Notes under the pieces: model-generated
Told to the model about the DNA's origin: nothing
Databases searched by the model: none
The model's input: the letters and a program-made list of their open reading frames with translations, nothing else
Shown here: piece after piece, positions 55,906 through 64,000 of the stretch
Layout of the letters: the number at the start of each line of letters is the position of its first letter
Position numbering within the stretch: the stretch's first letter is position 1
Program-made: the position numbers and the translations under genes
NCBI GenBank assembly: GCA_943736015.1
Contig: OX031058.1
Coordinates: 14,967,001-15,031,000, forward strand
Length of the DNA: 64,000 bases
Origin: Tridacna crocea
Lineage: Eukaryota; Mollusca; Bivalvia; Cardiida; Cardiidae
Reading direction: 5' to 3'

Positions 55906-56460
55906 AAATTTATCGCCTTTTCATCACAGTATGTGGAGAGATACACGAAGCAATTACGAATGATGAAGTAAGATTTAAGAAGTCCGAGCGATTTGAAAAT
56001 TTCGGTAGTCGATCAGAGAACGATATGTGACTATGAATACGCCACAGTAAAGAAGAGATCGTGTTCAGCGCAGCTAAACAGGTTGATGGTTCAACCTACT
56101 TTCGGTTTCGTATTCAATAGAATCATGCTTTTTTGACACAGTTAAATCAAAAAAGGTGAATCACGTTTCTTTCACAAAACTACAGCTGTGTGAAGGCATA
56201 AAATGAAAGCAAAAGGACGACACAAGACGTTTTAAAGCAGATATTTATAGATCCATTTGTAATACGCAATTTGCCGAGGGCGATCGTGCAGCGAGATCTA
56301 CGTTGAGCCGCTGTTAATTTCAGCCTTTGGTAAAAGTATTTTCAAGACAGCCACTCCAGTATTATGTCTTTAATATCAAATATAAGAGAGTTCAAATTCA
56401 AGATCAGACTGCATGTTCATTGCAGTCTGACTCTAGATCGACACTTTGCTGAAAGGTATG
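55906..56460. other. No gene recognised; contains a 13-bp-arm hairpin
   Basis: AGATCAGACTGCA and TGCAGTCTGACTCT (about 56400-56433) form a hairpin. GATCAGACTGCA also occurs at 12256 and its complement near 59545. No ORF with recognisable motifs. Confidence 0.4.
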
Positions 56461-56464
56461 TAAT

Positions 56465-56707
56465 TATCTTCTTAGCACAAGACAGAATCTTTGACTGATC
56501 CAAATTAAAAGGATTTGCAGATGACAATTAATGCCGTATAGAATAAAGATCTAGTACTCAAATGATGGAAATTTATTTGAGAGGGTAGAAAATATTATTG
56601 GAAAAGGAAAAAACTGCTGGTTACCAGCATTTAATCCTTTTCCTACAATGTTTTCATAAGGCTTCCTCCGGGTCTTTAAAAATCAGGATTGTGTTGTAAA
56701 GGATTAA
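56465..56707 (+). mobile_element. Family M MITE
   Basis: ACTGATCCAAATTAAAAGGA, TTTGCAGATGACAATTAA, GGAAAAAACTGCTGGTTACC, AGCATTTAATCCTTTTCC and ATTGTGTTGTAAAGGATTAA. Complete and moderately diverged. Confidence 0.8.
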
Positions 56708-56847
56708 TTGTGCTTCAAAAGCCAAGAGTCATTTAAGAAAAATGCAATATGCTTGTTTCACTATGCACACTGAATATTACGGTTGTGCATAGTACTTTGG
56801 AAAGATACCCATGACCAATTGCACTAACTGGCACATGAATGAAATGT

Positions 56848-57005
56848 TTAACCCTTTCTGTACAGAAAACAGTCTATGAAAACAATGTGGAAATAGGAGA
56901 AAATGCTGGTAACCAGACCAGCATGTCTTCTTTTTCTTACCGTTCCAAAAATAAATTTCAACTTTTTAGCCACTCTTACATTTTTGTCTGCTAGTGCTTT
57001 CGATT
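56848..57005 (-). mobile_element. Family M MITE, partial
   Basis: AACCCTTTCTGTACAG end, GGAGAAAATGCTGGTAACCA, CCAGCATGTCTTC and TTTTTGTCTGCTAGTGCTTTCG. It runs into the next copy without its second terminus. Confidence 0.75.
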
Positions 57006-57009
57006 TGTA

Positions 57010-57225
57010 CAAGTCATTTACCCTAGTGCTTTCAAGGAAGAAGCCTTTTGATAACATTGTGGGTAAAGGAGAAAATGCTGGTAACCATCATTTCCTCCCT
57101 TTTCCACAATGTTTTCTACTCATTCAAAGACAAATTCCATTCTTCCAGCCACATTTAAATTGTTTCCTAATGTTTTCAATTGGACAAGTCTAGGACCTGT
57201 CCTGTGATAAAGAATTAAGCAATTT
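57010..57225 (-). mobile_element. Family M MITE
   Basis: AGAAGCCTTTTGATAACATT, AAAGGAGAAAATGCTGGTAA, CCATCATTTCCTCCCTTTTC and TTTCAATTGGACAAGTCTAG, ending GATAAAGAATTAAG. It lies head-to-tail with the copy at 56848. Confidence 0.75.
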
Positions 57226-58110
57226 TTGCTCTAGTGAGCTAAAAACTTGTATTAAGAAATACTATACATGTATTTACAAACATCTCTTCCTAATATACTT
57301 TCAGAGCTTTCTCCTGCCAGAAGAATGACACTAAAAAGGAACCATGATTCCAAGACAACAGTTACTGCACCTTACATGGACCACATGTTATGCAATGGTG
57401 TTCTTGTAATATGTATAATTGGACATGCAGTCATTTAAACATTCAATTAAAGAAAAATAGTGCTGTATAGTATTAATATTCTATGTTCACCATCTTTGCA
57501 CGGCAAAGACGTTCATGCTAATATTTACCGGTACTACTCAATAGTTAAAAGGGTATTAAAATCCTCACCGAGAAATGACACTAAATTAAAACCGCATTGC
57601 AGTAGACTGCTTTTGAAAATATTGTGATCAAATATGTTGCTCACAGTCAGCAATATCTATTTGCCACAATGTTTTCATCTCATTCTTTCAATTATTTTTC
57701 TCCATTTGCCTCAAATTTTATCTAGTGTTAAAAGTAAAGTTAGGTTTCATGACTTTGTTAAATAAAGGACAAGCAATATTCTTGTTTATGTTTAGAACAA
57801 AATCCTTAATGCTCCTTGAAGAGTGAAAGCAATATACATGTAGTAAAATTCAGTCATTGACATTGTGTGGAAAAAGAAATTTCGTTACATATAAGTCTTA
57901 TTAGCTGCACAAAATTAATAGTCCTTTGAAAACATTGTGAGAAATGGCAAATTAAGAAACAATTTTGCATTTTTTACAATATTTTTCTCTGAAGCAGAAA
58001 TTTGCTTCATCAAGGGACCCAAATAACATGAGAATAATGCAAAAGTGTTTTGTTACTACAAGTGAAATACAGATAAATATCTACAGAACTTTTAAGACTT
58101 CTCATGTTTT
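57226..58110. other. No gene; strongly decayed M-like pieces
   Basis: Fragments such as GAAAATATTGTGATC, CCACAATGTTTTCA (57665) and GAAAACATTGTGAGAAATGG (57918) look like eroded M halves. Nothing coding was recognised. Confidence 0.4.
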
Positions 58111-58114
58111 TCTT

Positions 58115-58316
58115 ACTTAATTTTTACCAACTGATAAAACTCTGGACTTCTTCAAATTCAAAGTATTTGCAGACAACTGATTGATTTTGACTCACATTTT
58201 ACAATTTACCTATTAAAGGGTAGAAAACATTGTGTTGAAAGGAGAAATTGTTAGTTGTCTTTTCACACAATGTTTCCTAAAGTAGGGTTGTTAAAACTCA
58301 GAATTTTTGGTAAAGA
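58115..58316 (+). mobile_element. Family M MITE, diverged
   Basis: CTGGACTTCTTCAAATTCAAAG, TATTTGCAGACAAC, GGGTAGAAAACATTGTGTTG and TTTTCACACAATGTTTCC. The hairpin core has lost its centre. Confidence 0.7.
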
Positions 58317-58654
58317 CTTGCAATTCATCAAATATATTAGAATTGCTTCTGAAACATATTTGCAGCATGAAACTTCAGAAGCATCCTTGTGAATGTGAAA
58401 AAAATTAATCAAGGAGTAGAGCTTGAGTATTCGTTAAATCATGTCAAAAGCAGATATTACTTATAAATTTGGACCAATTTGTCCTTAGGTCAAAATGTTT
58501 TCAAAATTAGTCTGCTGCAAGACACAAACAGTCATTTACAGGAGACAGCCCATTGACCCCTTTATCTGCTGGTATAAAATCACTGGGCTATCTCTGGTCC
58601 AGCAACACTTGCTAAGCGGAATTAAATAAGGGCTGTATAAGAAGACATGCAACC

Positions 58655-58882
58655 ATTTTAACCTTTTACCACCTAAAAAAATTTTCATCATGTCTACTTT
58701 GAAAGCATATTTGGGGGATGAACAATTGTAGCCTAAATGATTAGGTTTATGTCTGAAAGGAAACATTGTGAGAAATGTATAAAAAGCTGATGACCAGCTT
58801 TTTTCTCCTCTTCCTCCAATGTTTTCAAAAGCCCTCTGCTTCAGGGTAATTAGGAACAAAATTGTTTTGTAAAGGGTTAACT
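58655..58882 (+). mobile_element. Family M MITE, diverged
   Basis: ACCTTTTACCACCTAAAAAA and TTTTGTAAAGGGTTAA are the inverted ends. Internally GAAACATTGTGAGAAATG, AGCTGATGACCAGCTT and CCAATGTTTTCAAAAG. A further eroded copy follows to about 59080. Confidence 0.75.
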
Positions 58883-59082
58883 CACAGAACAAAATTTCGA
58901 ATGGTTGAGAGGATTAGCATGTGATATGCAGCTGAACTGTTGAAATTTGTCTTTAAATGGGTACAAAACACCGCAGAAAAAATGGTTTCCAATATTTTCT
59001 CTTTTTCTCACAATTATTGTCTTGGTTTCCCTCCCCCTGGCTGTTTTGACACAAGCTTTTTTGATAAAGAGCGAACTAGATG

Positions 59083-59667
59083 CCTACTCTTCTAAGTAGA
59101 GGAAAATGCCCTGCAAATCATATCTTCTGGTAGATCTACATCTTGTTGCATTTGCTGTCATTTGGACTGTCATGAACTAATCTTGTGCTTTAGTGGTTTG
59201 GCATTTCCACTGAGTCAAAAATTGGTGATGTTTCATGTGGCACTGTACAGGTGTTTTGGACAGTTATTGGCATTTTTAAGATTTCATGGCCTATCTGCCC
59301 TCCTGAAGAAAAAAAAAAAAAAAACAGGATAAAGCAATGTAGGCCTATTCAAAAAGAGTTTCTGCAGAATATTTCATCATTAGAAACATTACACTTGTAA
59401 AGGCTACATCAAAATGGGCAAGGACAAGTACTGATTCTGAGTATTCAAATAGTCTACAGTTCTTTGTTATGGCCCTCAAAGTGCCTTTGACCACTATAGT
59501 TGCTTTTGTGATCAATGTACGTCATGACTAGACTGTACAAAGTCTGCAGTCTGATCTCTGATTTATTGATCGCTTTACTAAGGCAGTCCAGACAAGGGCA
59601 ATTTCAACATTATTCTCACGATCTTATTTATAGAATGAAACGCGTCTTTGATTTATTCCGTGCTCTT
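59083..59667. other. No gene recognised
   Basis: Includes an A run (59311-59328) and short frames without motifs. Confidence 0.4.
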
Positions 59668-59671
59668 TTAA

Positions 59672-60211
59672 AGGAGGGTATTTAGAATTTTTACATCTCA
59701 CCAAATTTAAAAAAATATATATCAATGAAATTTATATGAAAAAATAATACAAATCATCAATAATTAAGATTCATAAAATTACAAAAAAAATTTTTTTTGA
59801 TGGTATTCCCTTAAAAGGCTACGTAGCCTCTTAAGCTATTTTTAGATTCTGCGCCAAAAATCAATAGAGCATTGTGGGAATGTCAAGTGACTGGCACGTG
59901 ACAAATAACGCTTAAATTCAATTGCATAACAAACATGTAATAATTATTTTCCATAATGTCTTCTTCGGACGCTACGTTTGAAACTTCGTCTGTGTATTCC
60001 TGTATGTACACGAAAGAATTGATAATCTAAAAATAGAATGTGTCTCCCATTGAGGTCAACCTGGGCCGTAGTAAATATCTAATTTCTCGTGTGGTCGTGT
60101 GGTTTTCGACTACTGGGGTTTTATAAATGCAAATTAAAAGGCTTTGGGAGTATAAGGATGATTTTTTTGCATTTTTGTAAGATTTTCGTCCCAAATTCTG
60201 AAGGGCCACCT
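59672..60211 (+). mobile_element. TTAA MITE P, intact solo copy (540 bp)
   Basis: AGGAGGGTATTTAGAATTTT starts it and CTGAAGGGCCACCT ends it, flanked by TTAA at 59668-59671 and 60212-60215. The internal ATTCCCTTAAAAGGCTACGT is the site where the element-E copy was hit by a second P. Short open frames are not conserved between copies, so it is non-autonomous. Confidence 0.9.
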
Positions 60212-60215
60212 TTAA

Positions 60216-60817
60216 GGGTTAAGCCTATGTATACCTAGTTTCTAAAAATGACGAATTTACCTGAAAATAATTCGACAAAAGATGCAAAAATAGGTTTTGA
60301 AGCCAATAATTCACGGTCGTTAAGAATGGCTGTCTGAGGCAGTTCAATGAATAAAATGAGGCCGAATAATTCCAACTGTCAATATCGGCATCATTCAATA
60401 CGGTGCAAAGGAGACTTAGGTGCGAAATGCATTGGTGCGAAACATATCACCGCAATATGTTTCTAAACGCCCTGAAGATGCGATCTGAGTGCATTTCTAG
60501 AATGAAATGCTAAAAAAAAATATTATTTTATTGCCATAACTAGGTTAATTTGACCTTTTTAGATTAGAAATCAACCGAGTACATGTCTATTGCAACGATG
60601 TACGAAAACTGGGTTACGGATTTTCGCTGATTTCCACGGTCTGTATTTAAATCACAAAATTATTGCTAAGCATTATTTTAACCCTTACCAACATCTTTCA
60701 TCTCCAGTTTTTCCTCTCCAGACCCATTTTTGAGAATTTAAAGAACATATACATCGGTGTAGCGTCACGAATGTCGGTACATGCGTAAGCAAAATAGTGG
60801 AAAATATCTCAATATGG
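60216..60817. other. No gene recognised
   Basis: GGTGCGAAATGCATTGGTGC and GAAATGC repeats are present but no coding signal. Confidence 0.4.
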
Positions 60818-60873
60818 CAACCGGTGATCCCGGAAGTGCATTTCATCTAAACGAGACTTTCTGACCCTATAAC
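60818..60873 (-). promoter_or_regulatory. Inverted-repeat block with ETS-like motif (right)
   Basis: The reverse complement reads ATAGGGTCAGAAAGTCTCGT, then CACTTCCGGGATCACCGG, matching both ends of the block at 55847-55905 with a diverged middle. The + strand core is CCCGGAAGTG (ETS-like). Confidence 0.45.
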
Positions 60874-60874
60874 T

Positions 60875-61112
60875 ACTTTTTACTGTTTACCACCCAATAC
60901 TGACTCTTACAACCATGAGAAAGAAGCCTTGTGAAAACAATGTGGGAAAGGAGAAAATCCAAGAAACCAGCATTTTCTCCATTTTCCACAATGTTTTCTA
61001 CCCTATAAAATAAAAATTGTACCATTTGAGCCACAATTAAATTGTCGTCTGCAAGTGCTTTCAATTTGAACACAGCTGAAATTTTGTCGTCAGCTAAAGG
61101 CTTAATCCTACT
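60875..61112 (-). mobile_element. Family M MITE
   Basis: CCACCCAATACTGACTC end, AGAAGCCTTGTGAAAACAAT, GGAGAAAATCCAAGAAACCA, GCATTTTCTCCATTTTCC, TTGTCGTCTGCAAGTGCTTT and TAAAGGCTTAA. A complete but diverged copy. Confidence 0.8.
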
Positions 61113-61123
61113 GCAGGTGACTT

Positions 61124-61191
61124 TTCGTGTAACATCGCCTTTCATAGCCGAACCCGTACGACTTTGGCGATAAAAGGCGATGTTACACGAA
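61124..61191. repeat. 68-bp hairpin with 19-bp perfect arms
   Basis: TTCGTGTAACATCGCCTTT (61124-61142) pairs with AAAGGCGATGTTACACGAA (61173-61191). CATAGCC and GGCGATA extend the stem imperfectly toward the loop. Confidence 0.9.
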
Positions 61192-61783
61192 TTCCATTAG
61201 GGTGCCCTATGCTTAAAATTCATCATGCAAACAAACACTGATATAAGCGTTTGCTCTGAAAATATTTTCTTTTGCACTTTCTCGGTCTATATAGATACCG
61301 ACTCCCTCTTTCCGTTTCTATTCTACATTACAGATAAACTCGTAAAATGTAAGGCGGTGTTGAAGGGTGTCGTCTGCGCGAGAAGCGCGTATTTATACAT
61401 GATCGTTTGGTTATTCATAGAGGAAATATTTAGTCACACGTAGGAATCAAGTTTTGTTTACCTCGCGTATCCAGGAAAAAGCTGCCGGATGCAAGAATTC
61501 TAGACCTAGATCAATATCGTAGGCGTTGAAAATCAGTTACTCATACCCGGGGACTATGACAGCGGGTTTCACCCGCTGCCAAAAACTAAATATTACTTCG
61601 TAAAACGAAATAAAGTGAGAAATTTGCCCAATAAAAACAAAGTCGAGCAAGTTACTTTTAAGGTTCCGTATGAAATAATGTTCATACATGAATATTAACT
61701 TTAATGAAAATTGACCTTTGTTCTAAGAAATGTTATCACAAAAGAAAAAGCCCTGACTTTGAAATAACTTTGATCTTTTACAG
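61192..61783. other. Upstream region of BTB gene B exon; ends in a splice acceptor
   Basis: A small palindrome GCGGGTTTCACCCGC lies at about 61561. ATTTCGT/ACGAAAT-type repeats (ACTTCGTAAAACGAAATAAA) are at about 61594. The acceptor TTGATCTTTTACAG ends at 61783. No upstream exon was identified. Confidence 0.5.
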
Positions 61784-61806
61784 TCTTGGTAACAGTGTAT
61801 GACAAA

Positions 61807-62105
61807 ATGGACACAGAGTTATCCTCACCGCTCCCAGAAGTCTCTCCAACTGATGACAGGCAATCTGAACTGCCACTCAGCAATTGCATCCTTATGCTGT
61901 TCGAATCTCAGATTTTGACAGATGTTACTTTCCGATGTAAGGACCAAGACATAGAAGACCAAAATGAGAGAATTCACTCACACAAAAATATCCTTGCGGC
62001 CCGCAGTCCTGTTTTTCGGGCAATGTTCTCTGGTTCTTATACAGATGGTGAAAAAGAAATACACCTCAGTGACATCGAAAGTAAAGACTTTAAGATCTTT
62101 CTAAG
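61807..62105 (+). CDS. BTB-BACK protein B, exon 1 (BTB/POZ domain)
   Basis: This exon is the paralogue of 6989-7287 with identical coding length (299 bp). BTB motifs: LTDVTFRCKDQDIED, IHSHKNILAARSPVFRAMFS and IHLSDIESKDFKIFLR. Variation is concentrated in the first 25 residues (SSPLPEVSPTDDRQSE). The acceptor ends at 61783 and the donor AG|GTGAGA follows 62105, splitting an Arg codon as in gene A. The first ATG is 61807; the exon reads in frame 7 codons further upstream (LVTVYDK), so an earlier start in an upstream exon is possible. Cullin-3 adaptor or other BTB scaffolding function is inferred from the family. Confidence 0.9.
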
Positions 62106-62876
62106 GTGAGATATGTTTCTAGTTTCTTTTAACAAAAGTGACATTTTTCCATAGAAATAAATCCCAACAACCACATTAGCTTACTTTAAGTACTCGTATG
62201 TAACATTACCAATATTTCTTTGCCTGTGCAATAGCACCATTGACTTGTTTCATTACATCAATCTTGAGTAAATCTGTTGTCTTAGTTTAATGAAGTATAT
62301 AAAAACTAGTGAACATAAATTTTGTTTTTTATAAATTATCGTTTAAGAATTGAACATGCTTTTTCTGAATTTAGAGTGCATAATTGCAAACTTTGTAAAA
62401 GCTTATATTTTAGTTCGGCTAATAACGAAGACGACGTCGAGGTTTTGTCATTGACCATTCATGCGCCTCGGGCGTTTTCTTCAAAATTTTACTAGCTGTT
62501 GAGTATCATGAGTATCAAAAGGGAAACCATACCAGAAAGATGGGTAACCCTCGAAACATATCTGACACAGTTTTACCCGCCACCCCACTTTCGAGTTAAA
62601 ATTAGCTCTTAAAGTGCAACTACTGTCAGCATGGGCTACACCTGTTTATTATTTTCGTCTATTGGTATAGTATATTGAGACACAAACTTTATAGATCCAT
62701 CGTTTTCAGACAAGTCGAATATCTACAAGGAAAAAAGGCTGCTGGGTAACTCATCATACTTTCAGCCCGGTAATTTTTTAATCATCGCTGATATAAGGAT
62801 ATAAATATTGCAAATAAAGAATGCTCTGTATATGAACAAGGGATAACACCATAGATATTACTATCTCTCATTTCAG
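62106..62876 (+). other. Intron of BTB gene B (771 bp)
   Basis: GTGAGATATG donor and CTATCTCTCATTTCAG acceptor. No repeat was recognised. It is three times shorter than the gene A intron, which has gained repeat fragments. Confidence 0.85.
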
Positions 62877-63969
62877 ATCCATATACAGCGATGAACTTCC
62901 ATCAGATGTCGAGAATCTTGTGCAAGCTGTCAAGATCGCCCATAAATATCAAATACACTATGTCGTAGATAGCTATTTTACCGGACTATCGGAAAATCTT
63001 ACAATAGAAAATGCTTGTTCACTCCTTGATCTGGCGCTATTCTATGGAAATGAAGAACTGACGACATCAGCCTACAAATTTATCGATGAGAACTCAAAAG
63101 ACGTTCTTGAGAGCGAGGGATTTCTTGAAATTTCCTTGCAAGGTCTTAAATCTATACTTAAGGGTGATACCTTTTTCACAGATGAAACTCAAATATTCGA
63201 AAGATCTATGCAATGGGCTGAGAAGAGATGTAACTCTAGTAAGGGAACTATTCTTAGAAATACCCTTGGTGAGGCTTTCTATTATCTCAGGACCCCATCA
63301 ATGACTTTGAAAGAATTCATAAGCTGCACAAAAAGGAAAGGTTATTACACATTGCAGGAAACAGAGGACATCATGGAAGCCATCGCAAACAAAGACGACA
63401 AAGAATGCGATAATATACTTTGCAATTCTAGGACCACACGTATCCCTCCACAGATAGATATCCAGATAACAGAATGTGAGGTCAGTGCATCTGAATATGC
63501 ACTACATGCTACTACTAGGCTGATATTAGTGCCTAAAATTACAACCATTTTGACAAGCATCCAGTTATCTGACCTTCAAAAAGGAGGGGTCAGAAACACA
63601 AGCGGTAGGTATGGCAATACTTACCTAAGGTATGATGGGGTTGAACGTCAAATTAAAGCCACAGTTGCAATTGAAGAAATTGATATATTTCAGGAATATA
63701 TTATTACTGCCGAAAAGAACCCTGCAAGTATAAAGTTGAAAAGCCCAATTTGGCTTAAGCCTTCTAAGGATGAGTACTGCCTAAAGATTGAGTTAGAACC
63801 GATCAGCTTGATGTTTATTGAGCTTGGGGTACAACGTATAGATGAAGATTCATTTGAAGATATAACAGATGACTCTGGAACAATAACAATACGATGCGAT
63901 TCAAACTCTACATGTCACGCAATTGTTGACAGTTTAACATTTCAACATTTATCTCACAGGGAAGACTGA
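62877..63969 (+). CDS. BTB-BACK protein B, exon 2
   Basis: This exon of 1,093 bp has the same length as its gene A counterpart. Encoded in order: SIYSDELPSDVENLVQAVKI (BTB end); the BACK-type region NACSLLDLALFYGNEELTTS, ILKGDTFFTDETQIFERSMQ and WAEKRC; the linker YYTLQETEDIMEAIANKDD; and a beta-rich C-terminus (TRLILVPKITTILTSIQLSD, DEYCLKIELEPI). The stop TGA at 63967-63969 comes after HLSHRED, whereas gene A ends HLSHRKGNSISL. Small indels elsewhere (for instance the extra SN before STCHAI) offset this, so total length stays 463 residues. The C-terminal half is more diverged than the BTB and BACK parts. The PHR-like assignment of that half is tentative. Confidence 0.9.
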
Positions 63970-64000
63970 AACATTTGAAATCAGGTAATTTTGGAACTCT

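Noticed and set aside
58536..58892. 118-codon minus-strand open frame
   Set aside because: Most of it overlaps a diverged M MITE and its hairpin; no recognisable domain.
60027..60209. Minus-strand open frame of 60 codons in MITE P
   Set aside because: Not preserved in the P copies at 33 kb; no motif.

Overview
The window looks like AT-rich, intron-containing genomic DNA from a metazoan, most likely a bivalve mollusc. The evidence is split BTB genes with canonical GT-AG introns, an RNase H-bearing non-LTR retrotransposon, tRNA-derived SINE relics, and dispersed repeats with AGCTCACCTGAGC hairpins and GGGTTTAACGCC signatures that I associate with bivalve genomes. The species is an inference. 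No prokaryotic features, rRNA genes, CRISPR arrays or intact tRNA genes were seen.

Two host genes sit at opposite ends, both on the + strand. They are paralogous BTB-BACK proteins of 463 residues each (exons 6989-7287 + 9607-10699 and 61807-62105 + 62877-63969). Intron position and phase are the same and coding exon lengths are identical. An intron of the first gene carries a stray copy of part of its own BACK exon. The 51 kb between the genes is almost entirely mobile or repetitive DNA.

Layout: 0-3.4 kb, dispersed repeats and a 151-bp tandem array. 3.4-6.6 kb, two hairpin-ended elements with tandem-repeat cores (here called family S). 7.0-10.7 kb, BTB gene A. 12.65-19.2 kb, a near-complete 6.5-kb LINE with a 12-bp target duplication, whose two ORFs are broken by three one-base shifts, all in T runs. 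20.7-25.9 kb, two more S elements. 26.1-40.6 kb, a nested complex: a foldback element (Q) on each side, a MITE, and an inverted duplication into whose left arm a 7.29-kb transposon (E) has inserted. E has about 965-bp terminal inverted repeats, a 6-bp target duplication and a SAM-domain-like ORF, and contains a TTAA MITE nested inside another copy of itself. 41-46 kb, a foldback element and small duplications. 47.4-48.7 kb, a decayed fragment of a protein family linked to DNA-polymerase-B mobile elements. 49.1-51.2 kb, another S element. 51-54.5 kb, SINE relics, microsatellites and MITE remnants. 54.4-61.1 kb, a cluster of a TTAA hairpin MITE (family M). 61.8-64 kb, BTB gene B.

The window supplies its own insertion controls. 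E, the nested P MITE and an M copy each have a corresponding uninserted site in a sister copy elsewhere in the window, so element boundaries and target duplications can be read directly. The most novel-looking items are E, the S family with shared ends but interchangeable core satellites, and a possible 5-kb composite at 55.85-60.87 kb. All identities and repeat boundaries were worked out by eye.
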